From Euglena gracilis (lineage: Eukaryota > Euglenida > Euglenophyceae > Euglenales), in assembly GCA_039621445.1 (NCBI GenBank), contig CP154954.1:27392123-27456122 (forward strand): 64,000 bases of DNA. Reading direction: 5' to 3'. The notes under the pieces are model-generated. The model did not search any database, was not told the origin of the DNA, and saw only the letters and a program-made list of their open reading frames with translations. Made by a program: the position numbers and the translations under genes. Positions 1-10,256 of the stretch are shown here, in pieces. The stretch's first letter is position 1. Each line of letters begins with the position of its first letter.

Positions 1-62
1 ATTTTTTGCAAACATTCCTGGTGCTTTTTTCTCTTTTTTTCTTCTGTGCCCAGAGGGGGGGT

Positions 63-685
63 CAGGGCAGAACGGGAATCGGCCGAACAGCCAGGGTGGT
101 GAGTGGGGGGGGGGGGGCGACCCCCCCCACCCCCTGCATTGTGGGTGGGGGGGGGGTCGACCACCCCCCCCACCACCTCTTCCCGTATTTCCGGGAGCAC
201 CAATTTTTGGCCCCGAAAAAATTTTCCGGCGCCTTCGGCGCCGGGTGTTTTTTTTTTTGACCCATTTTGGGACCCATATAGGGGGTCCCCCAAAACCCCA
301 TTTTTTCACACCTTCCAAAAATTCAACATTTTCTCAAAATGTTGATTTTGAGAGGTTTTTGAAGCAAAAAATGCCATTGAAAGTCCAAAAAATTTCAACG
401 AGAAAAAATGTCTGTAAAATTTGACTGTGCCAAATTTTGTCCACTTTTTTGACCTTCGTTTTTTTTTACCCCCCTTTTTAAAAAAGTACAAATTTTTAAC
501 CCTGAATTTTTTGAGATTTTTTTGTGAAAAAAATGTGGTTTTCCATCAAAAAATGATCTGTTTTGGGTTCATTTTTCAAAAAAAAATTCTGGCCAAAATC
601 CCCGTTTTCCCAAAATCGATGAAAATGCGGTGGTGGGTGGGCGGGGTCGACCACCCCCCCCCCCAGGCCTTCCCGTTCTGCCCTG
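63..685. mobile_element. hAT-like non-autonomous element, family CAGGGCAGAACGGGAA
   Basis: A 16-bp perfect terminal inverted repeat, CAGGGCAGAACGGGAA, opens at 63 and closes as its reverse complement at 670-685. Inside each end lies a GGTCGACC palindrome beside long G and C runs, and near 225-243 a GGCGCC-TTCG-GGCGCC-type hairpin. No transposase frame is seen. Both flanks are G-rich, so a target duplication cannot be judged. The interior recurs at about 16880-17366. The CAGGG terminus suggests hAT; this is inference from the termini. Confidence 0.7.
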
Positions 686-884
686 GGGGGGGGGTTATTA
701 TTTGGGCGGCTGAAGGCGGTCCTCAGGGGGTTTATTATTTGGGGTTTTTTATTATTTGGGGGGTTACACTTTTTGACGCATTTGTGCCCCCTTCAACCAC
801 CCCTCACCGCACTGTCAAGGTTCAGGGTCTGGCGTGGCGCACGAAGCACGTTGTGCCTGCACCGTCCCCTCCCCGCGCCCGCAG

Positions 885-1008
885 TCGGCCGTGTACCACT
901 CCGTCGTGGTGGTGGCAACGCAGGCGGTCCTCCTGGCCTGCTCCCTGGCCATGATCCGCTTCACTGACTTGGACCGGCCCGCCCAGGGGGCCGGGGCTGC
1001 CGAGTGGG
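885..1008 (+). CDS. Membrane protein exon (unknown gene A)
   Basis: A GC-rich island follows a clean acceptor (ccccgcgcccgcag at about 871-884) and stays open to a candidate donor GTGGGT at 1009. It reads SAVYHSVVVVATQAVLLACS and then LAMIRFTDLDR, a probable membrane-spanning helix followed by a charged turn. Nearby islands at 1596 and 3808 are also hydrophobic and may belong to the same gene, but their phases do not join cleanly with the boundaries chosen, so an exon or a different donor is probably missing. I do not recognise the family. Confidence 0.45.
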
Positions 1009-1408
1009 GTGGGTCACCCTCCCTCCCCTGAATTGCCCAACGGCCGCTTTGCCTCTGGCAGCGGCAGTGAACAAACAACCTGGCAGGGGGGGGGGACAAA
1101 AGGGGTCCTTCCAGTAACCTGGGACTCGGCCAGGCAGCCAAGTTATTTCGGGTTTGGGTGGTATGGGTTTGGGGTGTCGGGTTACATGCCTGCATGCACG
1201 GATCTCCGACGGGTGGGCTGCCTGGGCAACTGAGCGAAGTGCTCTTCTTTTTTTCAAGCTCAGCGAAGGGTGTGTAAGCAAAACCTTGCAGATTTGCTCC
1301 AGAAGAGGGTCTTCGCAATTAAACAAAATTCTTGATTTCATAATAAAACAGCAATGGGTTTTCTCACCATCTCTAGCTGTTTTGTATGGGCCAAAAAAGC
1401 AGCTGGGA

Positions 1409-1513
<105 letters not shown>

Positions 1514-1595
1514 GTGCGTGCGTGCGTCCATGCATGTTGTTGGGTGGGGGTAGGTGGTCCCCGCCGTCCCACCTTCCCTCCCCTGCGGCCGTCAG

Positions 1596-1680
1596 CAGCA
1601 GCCGCTACACCACCGCCAGCCTCATCGCTGCCACGGCGTGGACCCCCGCCTTCATCTCTAACCTCATCTGCCAGCAGCGC
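1596..1680 (+). CDS. Membrane protein exon (unknown gene A)
   Basis: Island after a pyrimidine-rich tract and AG at 1594-1595, with a possible donor GTCGTC at 1681. The frame reads SRYTTASLIAATAWTPAFIS and then NLICQQR, which looks like a transmembrane segment with a short polar end. If translation ran on, a stop would come at 1732-1734. Assignment to the gene of the 885 and 3808 islands rests on proximity and hydrophobicity only. Confidence 0.4.
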
Positions 1681-2397
1681 GTCGTCCCCCCGAGCCAGGC
1701 CGGCTGCCCAGCCGCCGGTGCCAGCCCCAGCTGAGCAGGCATCTGAGGGGGCCTCCCTGGCGTGAGGAGCCCCCTTGTGACTGCTGCTAATGGCCTTGCT
1801 CCAGTTCCATGTTTTTCTTCCCGTTAGGTTCGGTTCTTTTTCCCCGCCGACGGCTGCCGGGGGCTTTTCGCGTTGCAGGGGGCGTTGGCGTGCGCATCCC
1901 GAGCTTTGGCACCCATCTGGGGAGTGCCGATCTGGCACCATATGGGGTGTGTGCATGAGTGGGTGAACGTGTGTGTGCCTGTAGTAAGCGAATTGCAACC
2001 AATTATGCACGGTTCTATTGTCCTTTTGTGCTTTGGTGCGGTGGTGCCACTATGTGCTGAATTTGATTTTAATGGTACCATTTAGCTCAAACAAATGCTT
2101 GCATTTAAGGTTTTAATGTATATAGTGTTGATATTAATGAATGAGGGGTTAATGTCATTATACCCAAGGTATTTGTAAGCCCCTGGTTAAATATTTGGTC
2201 ACCTGCAGTCGGGCTCTGGGGGGGGGGGGCTTCGTGGGGGATATTTATGGTGGATGATATGGGGTTGATTTATCCTCAAAGGGACAAACCAGCAGTGCTC
2301 TGTCTCTTGAGTGCCTTGAGGAACGATGGCGAAAGAAGGATTTGGGCGAAACAAAAGAATGTATTTTGTATTTTGGTGAACCAAAGTCAAAAGTCGT

Positions 2398-2735
2398 TAT
2401 CATTTTCATCGTCATCATCGTCGTCGTCGTCATCGTCGCCATCGTCATCGTCATCGTCATCATCGTTGTTGTTCTTGTTTTTGTTGGTGGTGGTGGCGGT
2501 GGTGGTGGCGGTGGTGGTGTTGTTATCATTACTGGTGTTAGCATTAGTATTAGTATTACTACTAGTATTAGTATTAGTATTGGTATTGGTATTGGTATTG
2601 GTATTAGTATTAGTATTAGTATTGCTATTAGTGTTAGTAATAGTGTCAGCATCAGTATCAGTGTCAGTGTCAATATTAGTGCTAGTATTAGTACCATCAC
2701 CAGTACTGGTACTGGTGCTGGTACTAGTACTAAAT
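2398..2735. repeat. Trinucleotide / hexanucleotide low-complexity tract
   Basis: The tract grades from (ATC/GTC)n through (GTT/GGT)n to an (ATTAGT)-like hexamer array with variants GTATTG and GTCAGT. It is open in several frames by composition only; the translated Ser-, Val- or Ile-rich stretches are not evidence of a gene. Confidence 0.9.
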
Positions 2736-3115
2736 CCCCCCCTAATAAGTGCGCAGTGCCCTAATTGTGCGCAGTGCCCTAATAAGTGCGCACCCCCAAG
2801 GGTCCGAAACTACCTCCCTAAAAAGTGCGCACCCCTCCTGAAGAGAAATCATTGTCACATCTCAGGTCGGAAAACACAATTCTCAGAACTGTCCTTCTCG
2901 GATCATATATTTCTGTCGTCCAAACCCAAATTTGACACATAATCACTTGACACATAGCTAAAAATCACAAAATAGGGGGAAAATTAAAAAAAGTGGGGGA
3001 AACTATTTTGGGCTTTGCTCTAAAAAGTGTGCAGTGCCCTAATAAGTGCGCACCCCCCGGGTCCGAAACTACGTCCTTAAAATGCGCGCACCCGTGCATT
3101 TATTAGGGAGAGGGG

Positions 3116-3448
3116 TTAAACCCCCCCCACCTATAAGAAACCCCCCTCTATAAGAAACCCCCACCTATAAGAAACCCTTTGGGCATTTTCGGACCGACGC
3201 CCACCTATAAGAAACCCCCACCTATAAGAAACCCTTGGGGTGCTTTGAACCCAACCACCCCCTTTTTTCTTCGGCGCCGAAGGCGCCGAAGGAAATTTTT
3301 GACCGTTTTTGGCCACTTTTGGTCTTTTGTCGGCTCAAAACTTTTTCGGACATTGAAACCCACCTATAAGAAACCCCCACCTATAAGAAACCCCTCGGGC
3401 CATTTTTTGGAAACCCACCTATAAGAAACGGGTTTCTTATAGGTGGGG
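3116..3448. mobile_element. Inverted-repeat element with CACCTATAAGAAACCC units
   Basis: The left end carries AAACCCCCCCCACCTATAAG and the right end its reverse complement (cttataggtgggggggggttt), both next to TA. Between them the unit CACCTATAAGAAACCC occurs repeatedly in pairs, separated by a central hairpin at about 3269-3292 (CTTCGGCGCC-GAAGGCGCCGAAG). No coding potential is seen. It may be a foldback or MITE-type element; the class is not assignable. Confidence 0.6.
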
Positions 3449-3807
3449 GGGGGTTTAGTACAAGTATTAGTATGGTACCACTGAAATTTGCAAATTTACT
3501 GACCTCGTTGGCACAGCAGCCCATTTGGTTGAAATTCATCACACACATCACATATTCACAGTTTGCTTTCCTGGAACGAAGTATCTTTTCTTCACAACAA
3601 AATGCAGCCGCTTGCTCAGTACGTCGTCATCCATCTTCCCATTTCGGTTTACCACACCTTAGCCACACATCCATCGCAATGGAAAATATTCTTTTGGGGG
3701 GGGTATTGTTGGGCAAAGATTTTGTGATTTTTGGGGGAAATTTTGACCCTGAAACCTGTTGTATCCATTTTTGCATATCAGGGTTCACTGCACGTCCCCC
3801 TGTGCAG

Positions 3808-3913
3808 GATGAGCGCCCTCTTCATGGTGATCTCCGGGCTGTATGCTGCCGGCATGGCGCTGTCCCTCGCTGCCCTGCACCACCACCATGGCCAGTCTGT
3901 GCGGGAGTACTGA
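3808..3913 (+). CDS. Terminal membrane-protein exon (unknown gene A)
   Basis: An acceptor (cccctgtgcag) at 3797-3807 opens a frame reading MSALFMVISGLYAAGMALSL, then AALHHHHGQSVREY and a TGA stop at 3911-3913. One hydrophobic helix with small residues is followed by a His-rich cytosolic-type tail. Codons are GC-rich at third positions, unlike the surroundings. Probably the 3' end of the gene with islands at 885 and 1596; the downstream sequence is AT-rich and would be the 3' UTR. Family unknown. Confidence 0.5.
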
Positions 3914-5104
3914 GTGTCGGCAAGGGGTCAGTCTCCCAACGTCGCCGGATGGCATCGCCCAAAAAAATACTGGTGCCCAAACCCCAAATCCATTGTTCAC
4001 TGGAGTTGTTTTGTGTTATTTGGGGGCATTTTCAAACTCGGAAATTCCCTCTACTCTTCATCAGGATATACTTTGTGGTTTGGGTGTGGGTTCAATTCCA
4101 TCAGGTTCTGTGATTTTAAGGCCATCGTCATTTTCTTGACCTCCAGAGTGGAGCAGGAGGGAGGATCTTTGTTCTTATTTCTCAGCCAAATTCATTTGGA
4201 GGTTATTTTATATTCTGACGGACCCCTGCTTGTACAATGAGCACCGCTGTGATCAGCATTTTCCCTTCGGTTTCTTTTTGCACTGTTTGTCTTCTTTGCT
4301 CACATTTTTTATTTTCCTTTTTGTACCTTACCTCAGTTGGCAGCTTGTTGTGTATATTCTCTCGCTTTTACAATAATCATTGTATTCACCCTGACTGACA
4401 CTCGAGCGAGGAACCGATATTTGGCAGATTGGCAAAGGGATCATTGCACGAACATTCAGAAACAAGTCGGGAAATAATAGACTGCATGGTGATATGGAGA
4501 TGATGGGTTCTGCTTATGCTTCTTGCGTTGTGTTGCTTTGCTCAAAGCAACCAACACAAGTTTTCTTTTGAGGGGTTGATGATCTGCTGATTGAACGTCG
4601 GCCCCTTTGTGTGGATCTTTAACGTTTTCTGGGTTGAAACCCAGGGGAAATGCAAATTTTGATGTTTTTGACCTCTTAAAAAGAAATATCGTGCGGAATC
4701 CTCCGGGACAAACCCTGGGAATGGGAAATTACAAGAATGCACGAAACCTGCTGGTTCTATCCCCCGCGTTTTCCCCCCCCTGTGAAAAGAGTGTGTTTAC
4801 CAGGTTGAAATGGACTGTTGGAGCACTCTGAAAGTTTCGTGTGTATTTTATGCTGTGGTGGCCCCTGCTCTAGGGTACCCTAACTTTCTACAGTCTTTGG
4901 CAGGGCGGAAGTTTGAACCCCCCCAGGGATGTTCAGCCAGCCAGCAGCCTTTTTCTAGTCCTGACCCCCCCCCCATCGTGGGGGAGGGTGGTGAACAACA
5001 AACCGACTTGGGAACAGAAAAATCACAGAAACACATCAGAAAACTGCAGGAGGCAGCAAACGACGACACCAGAACGGGCCACGGCGGAAAAACCGAAACC
5101 ATAA
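3914..5104. other. Non-coding spacer
   Basis: AT-rich DNA without recognisable coding islands. From about 4910 it contains a dispersed motif (cagccagcagcctttttc) that recurs near 5685 and 26455, so the sequence around the methyltransferase remnant may lie within a repeat. Confidence 0.5.
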
Positions 5105-5470
5105 ATGCTGGATTTTTTCTGTGGAACGAAATGGGTCGGCACAGTGTCTGAAAAAAATGGGTTTCGAGGTGGTGACGGTGGACTCAGACCCCAGGTGGAA
5201 AGCAGACTACCAGGTGGATGTGCTGGACTGGGACTACAAAAAACACTTCAAACCGGTGAATTCCACACGGGTGTGTGGAGATCCTTGCACAGAGTTCAGC
5301 ATTGCACTGACGACAAGACCCAGAAACCTTGAAAAAGGAAACAGACTTGCAAAAAAGCCCTGAAAATTGTGGAATTACTGCAGCCACAGAAATGATAGTT
5401 GGAAAACCCAAGGTACGGACACCTGGGAAAAAGAGAGTCCGCGAAACCGTACCCGTACATTGACGTGCCA
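5105..5470 (+). pseudogene. C5-cytosine methyltransferase-like remnant, frameshifted
   Basis: Three consecutive frames together read like the small SAM-dependent DNA cytosine methylase family found in microalgae and large DNA viruses. Frame 1 gives LDFFCGTKWVGTV (SAM-binding motif I). After a run of seven A the next frame gives GFEVVTVDSDPRWKADYQVD, VLDWDYKKHF and GDPCTEFSIALTTRPRNLE, the last matching the catalytic PPC-T-x-[YF]S motif with one proline replaced. After another A run a third frame gives ALKIVELLQPQK and a stop. A further frame continues with ENPRYGHLGKRESAKPYPYI, resembling the ENP motif region. The shifts at A runs mean either gene decay or homopolymer sequencing errors. The fragment stops at about 5470, where T-rich DNA begins. 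Family assignment is from motif memory. Confidence 0.6.
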
Positions 5471-5499
5471 AGTTTTTTTTTATTTTTTCCAACCAGGTG

Positions 5500-5720
5500 C
5501 AAAAATGGCAAAAATGGGTCGGAAAAGGGCGGCGGTGGCAAATTTTGGGCAAAAAAAATCGATTTTTTACATAATTGGCAGATTTTTTGGATATTTTTGC
5601 AATTTCGATTTTTTGGGTACCCGGTTCGATCCTGGGTTTGGCCCAGTTCCAGCCCTGACCCCTATTGGGGGGGGGGGTCCAGTCAGCCAGCAGCCTTTTT
5701 CCATCCAGCCCAAGTTTTGC
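5500..5720 (+). repeat. Dispersed repeat (CCCGGTTCGA...CCAGCTCCAGCC family)
   Basis: A segment running from gggtcggaaaagggcgg through ataattggcagattttttgg to acccggttcgatcctgggtt. Diverged copies lie at about 26080-26270 on the same strand and at about 45205-45350 and 60090-60240 in the opposite orientation. No coding potential. Confidence 0.6.
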
Positions 5721-5811
5721 AGCCTCTGAGGTGGAGGGGTCCTTCAGCAACGCCAGGCTTTGCACTTCACCCTGCGGTCTCGGGTCGCTATGTGTTGGGC
5801 CTTATTTTAAC

Positions 5812-5839
5812 AACAGCAGCAGCAGCAGCAGCAGCAGCA
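5812..5839. repeat. (CAG)n microsatellite
   Basis: About nine CAG units within non-coding sequence. Confidence 0.95.
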
Positions 5840-5899
5840 AAACACAAAAAAAATTATGATTTTTGTGCAAAGGAATAAGCCAACCACTTGTTAAATGAT

Positions 5900-7740
5900 C
5901 TGCCGCAAAGTCCTGGCTTTTGAGAAGTTCTCAACATTTCTTTACTTCCGTCTCATGTGACTAAATTATGTGCTTTTGGGCATAATCTTTTTGGGCATGA
6001 GCTTTTGGGCATAACCCCCCTCCCCACGACCGCATTAAGTCCTCTGAGGCTCCTTTCAACAGCGTGTTCCAGCAATGCTAATATTTATGGTATCTTTTTT
6101 TTGTATTTGGAAACGTCGTTTAACCCAAAAATCTCACACTGCTTGGTATGTGCCCTCATCAAAGTGTCCATTTATCCCAGGGTTGAGGTTGAGGGAGTGG
6201 TTCCTTTTTGCCCTCGTTACTTCTGCTGCTGGTTTTCAGGCAAATGAATTGTCCATTTGGTTTTCCACCACATGTAGAACATGTTGCAATGAATCTGGCG
6301 CTCCACGAAACACATTGCAAGCCTTGCAGTTCCCAGCGCCACCCCATATACCTGCCCCACATCTCCTCTAGCCAGAGTGGGCTCATCAGGAAATATTTGC
6401 ATTTTTCTTTGCAGCGGTCTGCCTTTTCTTGCTGGCTGCTTTTTTTAACACGTTTGCAGTGCAGGGTTTTTTTGCCTGTCCCTGTGCATGCTTTAACCCC
6501 CCCCAAATGACCTGGCGGGGTGCCAGGTCATTGGAACCAACTGCCCCCCTGCCAGGTTATTTGGGCCTTTCTTTCAGCGCCGTAGAGAAACTTTGCCTTA
6601 AAAAGGGGGGGGTGCCAAGCTACTGGAACCATCTTTTTTGCCCCTCCTCCTGCCAAGGTATTCGGCCACTGCCAGGAGCAAGAGCCCCGCCAGGTTATTT
6701 GGGGGCGGAATTACACCTGTTGGAGTTTTGGAGTTTTGGAAAACCCAGGGGTTTTCTGAAGGACCCCTGGCTGGAGGGTCCCTGGGCGAGCTGGAAATGG
6801 TGCTGAGTGGAAAAAGTTGATGGCACGCAATATTTTCAAGGCGAAATTTTCAAAATGTTTAAGGCTTTTTAAGGCCTCTTTAAGGCTTTTTGTTTCAGGG
6901 TTTTAAGGCCGTTTAAGAATTTTTAGGTATTATTTTCCAAGGGCTGTCCAAATGCCATCCCAGCATCGCGGGGGTCCAAAAGTAAAAAAAAAAAGATCGA
7001 AAATCCCATTTTTTTCGAATTTTGGGTTCCAGCAATGCCAGGAATCATTTTCCCCCCTGGAGTTGGCTTGATTTTAGAGAGATTTTGCGCTTTTTTTTTA
7101 TTTTTTGCTCAATTGGAGAAAAATTTCACGGAATGGTTTTTTGAGGGTTTTAAGGCATTTTGGCAAAAATTTAAGGTGTTTTTTTTAACAAAAACCTTTT
7201 TAGGGTTTTTTTTAAGGCGCCTTAAAATTGGATTTCCCCCACAGGTTGGTGGTCAGGGGTGGGGGTCCAGCTGGCTAGCCGCCGGACCTGGCGGGTTCCT
7301 GGAAGAAAAGGCCAAAAAGCCCAAATCCGGCCAGATTTGCTTTTTCAGCAAAAAACCTAAAAACCATTCTATTTTTGGCCATTTCTGACTCCTTTTTTTA
7401 AAAAAAATTCGGTTCAATTTTTTCGGTCCAAACTTTATTTCAGGACCCCCAAGGTGGCCGTAGCCCTGCTGGGAGCTGCTGGCTGGAACGGAGGGGGGGA
7501 TCATCTCCGGCTTAAAAAAAAAAACCTCCTGGTGGGACCCGCTATTTGGGGAGAGGGCTGCTCGGTCAGCCAATGGACTTTTTGAACCTGCATTTCCGCT
7601 ATCGGTATCGGAGGTTTTGCCGCCGAATACTGAATTGAATATGTTGTGTTGCCCGGGAGCCGGTTTGCTCCGTACCACCCGGAACCCTTTTTGTGGGGGG
7701 GGGGGCGATTCCATCTTTGCCAACCCCTCCCACCCCATGG
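5900..7740. other. Non-coding spacer
   Basis: T-rich and homopolymer-rich DNA with degenerate repeats such as tttttaaggcctttttaagg (6850-7220) and the fragment tgccaggttatttgg (6500-6720). No coding island with splice signals is recognised. Confidence 0.5.
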
Positions 7741-7747
7741 CCGTTGC

Positions 7748-7836
7748 AGGGCAGCGCACTCGGCGGGCTGCATGGCCGCCGCCGCCGATGCCGGGAGGGG
7801 CCACCGGCCCCGCGGCGTGTGGCACCGCCGCCAACC
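7748..7836 (+). CDS. Candidate short exon, GC-rich, unknown
   Basis: A GC-rich island bounded by an acceptor (ccatggccgttgcag) and a donor (CG|GTATGG at 7837). Two or three frames stay open; one gives a Pro/Gly/Ala-rich peptide (RRAAWPPPPMPGGATG). It is followed by a (GAG)n run at 7919-7947. Splice signals and base composition favour an exon, but frame and family are undetermined. Confidence 0.3.
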
Positions 7837-8490
7837 GGTATGGAGCCCCCCCCCCAGTGGTCCAGCCGCCTGCCCGGCTACAAAAGCACTGCTGTGGTGG
7901 AATGCGCCGGAGAGGGAATTGGAGGAGGAGGAGGAGGAGGAGGAGGAAGTATGAACCCAAAATGTTTGCTTTTTGGGCAATGGGCTCCTTCTGGTTACGG
8001 CTGGCTCAATTGGCCCAATTGATGACCTCAATTTGCGTTCCAAACTTGGTGGATGGGTGAATTGCGCTTGTTTGACAAAATTGTGAATCCACCCCCTCAC
8101 AAGAGACCCCTGCCATTTTCAGCAAAATACCTGGACACTGTGAAACAATCCCCCAAAATGAGTGATTTTTCACTGTAAAAATTGGTGTTTTTCGGTGGAT
8201 TTTTTGTCAATAGTGAAACTGTTTCGACACGTTTTTCGAACGCATCCATAAAAAAATAGCCGATATTTCAGCAAAAATTCAAAGAATCCCCCCCCCCCCC
8301 CGCAAGTAAGACCCCCTCGGGATTTTCAGCAACTGACTCCAAAAATAGGCCGGGAGCTTGTTAGGGGGGATTACTTTTTGCCCAATGCATCTTTGCCTGA
8401 TGGACTGCAGATGGGTTTTGCACTCTCCCCAGTCAAGTTGTCTTCGTGTTCTGTTGACGTCCGTGCAGCACCTTCCCCTGCCTTGTTCAG

Positions 8491-8591
8491 TCCACAGAGC
8501 CGGCCACCGGCCATCGCGAAAGGCTGGCCCACTTCCTCCACCCCCACCAGCCCCATCCCGTCCACCGAAGCAGCCCAGAGATGACCCAGGT
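8491..8591 (+). CDS. Candidate short exon, proline-rich, unknown
   Basis: Flanked by a good acceptor (ccttgttcag) and a consensus-like donor (CCCAG|GTACCTC). One frame gives a Pro-rich peptide (KAGPLPPPPPAPSRPP), another STEPATGHRERLAHFLHPHQ. It could be a linker exon of the following C2-domain gene. No family can be named. Confidence 0.35.
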
Positions 8592-8621
8592 ACCTCTCTG
8601 GGGCGACCCTGTGGGGAGCAG

Positions 8622-9050
8622 GCTTCTTTTTAACTCACAAGACCCCCCTTGAGGGAGAGAGGTGCAGGCCCCCCTTGCCCCTTGCCAGGCCCCCTTGGGG
8701 TGGGAGTTTCCCATGCTGGAGGCCCGGATGTTGGTATTGGGCGAGGAGCCCCAAAATATTTTGGAAATGTCTTTCGATGGCCTGATGTCAGCCCAGCGTG
8801 GGACCCCCCCCAAAAAAAATCGGGTCGTCTGAGGGCATTTCCCAAGAAATTATCGGCGTTCCGCACCGAAACCCATTCCTGCGACGGGACCCCCGCTGAA
8901 AGGGTCTGGCCCAGACGGTCTTCTGACTTAAAAAGAAGCCTGGTCTGGACCCCTCCTCTGTGTGTCCCATAAACCCTCTGAAATTGAACCCTGGACGAGA
9001 CCTCCCGGCGGGCGGGGCCCCGGGGGGGGGGGGGCTTAAAAAGAAGCCTG
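8622..9050. mobile_element. hAT-like MITE, family CAGGCTTCTTTTTAAG (degenerate)
   Basis: The left end CAGGCTTCTTTTTAA at 8622 and the right end TTAAAAAGAAGCCTG finishing near 9050 match the termini of the 37960 and 40448 copies. An extra copy of the right end near 8930 suggests an internal duplication or nesting. Flanks GTGGGGAG / GTGTGGAC agree at 6 of 8 positions, a decayed target duplication. Confidence 0.5.
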
Positions 9051-9344
9051 GTGTGGACCATGCCCCCCCAACCTGCCAGGGGGTCCGGACCGACCCCCCA
9101 AAATCCTTGGGCATTTTTTTGCAATTTTTTTGCCCAGAAAGTGCCCAAATGGCACTTTTGGCCGGTTTTGGGGGCAAAAAGTTTCCGCCCGGCGCTTTGC
9201 GCTGGGCCGAAATTCCATCACCCGCACCGCACCACTGTACACTCCCCCCCCCCCTGCTGGACCAGAGGGGGGTACAACCCCCCCACCTGCCCTGGTCCCC
9301 CCTGGGGGGGCCAGGCTGGGTGGGTGGTGAGGGGACCCCTCAAC

Positions 9345-10248
9345 CATACATCTCTCTAAGGTTTTGCGAACCCCCCCCGGGGGGGGGGGGGGGGCTGCAG
9401 CCAGCCCCGATTTGGGCCCAGCCCAGCCGCAGCAGCACCCCCCCCCCGGGGGGGGGTGCTCAGCAGCACCCCCCGGGGGGGGGGGGGGGAGCCAGTAGCC
9501 CAGCTAGCCAGCCCCTTTTTTGGGGGTCCAGCCCAAAATTTTTCGGCGCAAAGCGCCGAAATTTTTTGAAAAATTGTGTTCAAAAGTGGCCAAAAATGGG
9601 GTTTGGGGGGCGTTTGGGGCATTTTTGGGGGGTTTCAGATGCATCATTTTTTCAAAACTGTGTCTGCGGGTCATTTTTGGGCATTTTTCCGATTTCAGTC
9701 CAGCTCGCCCCGGTTCGGGTCCAGCCGGCAGGGGGGGGGGGAATGCAACTTGCATAATTTGCATTTTTTTGCATAAAATATTTTGCCCTGGAAAAAAATT
9801 TTGTAGTTGGTTGCCATATGTTTGGAATTTTTTGCATATTCTTGCATTTTTTGCATAAAATATTTTGCCCTGGAAAAAATTTTTGTAGTTGGCTGTCATA
9901 TTTTTGGATTTTTTTGCATTTTTTTTGCATTTTTTTGCATAAAATATTTTGCCCTGGATTTTTTTTTTGATTTCAGGCAGCAAAGCTCTGTTATATTCCA
10001 GCTTTTTCTCAGGTTTTTCATGCAAGTTGCATTTTTTTGCATTTTTTTGCATTTTTTTGCATTTTTTTTGCATTTTTTTGACTTGCATAATTTGAAGGGC
10101 CAAGTTGCATTTTTCCCCCCCCCCCCTGCAGCCGGGGCATAGCCCCCCCCCCCGGGGGGGCGGGCTAGCCAGCCCAAATTTCTAGCCAGCCCAAATTTCA
10201 AGCCCTAGCCCAGCACCCCCCCCCCCGGGGTCCTTAAAGAGATGTATG
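9345..10248. mobile_element. hAT-like element, family CATACATCTCTTTAAGG, 8-bp TSD
   Basis: Ends CATACATCTCTCTAAGG and CCTTAAAGAGATGTATG are near-perfect inverted repeats. They are flanked by an exact 8-bp direct repeat CCCTCAAC (9337-9344 and 10249-10256). The 904-bp interior has G/C homopolymers, a hairpin at about 9541-9562 (TTTCGGCGC-AAA-GCGCCGAAA), and a long array of [14 protein letters not shown] units mixed with gcataaaatattttgccctgg at 9745-10095. No transposase frame is evident. A diverged relative lies near 15787-16062. Confidence 0.8.
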
Positions 10249-10256
10249 CCCTCAAC

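Noticed and set aside
2247-2942. Ser/Val-rich plus frame and Leu/Ile-rich minus frame
   Set aside because: Produced by the trinucleotide and hexanucleotide tract; no start context or splice signals.
5105-5470. Intact methyltransferase gene
   Set aside because: As assembled, the motifs lie in different frames; called a remnant unless homopolymer errors are shown.
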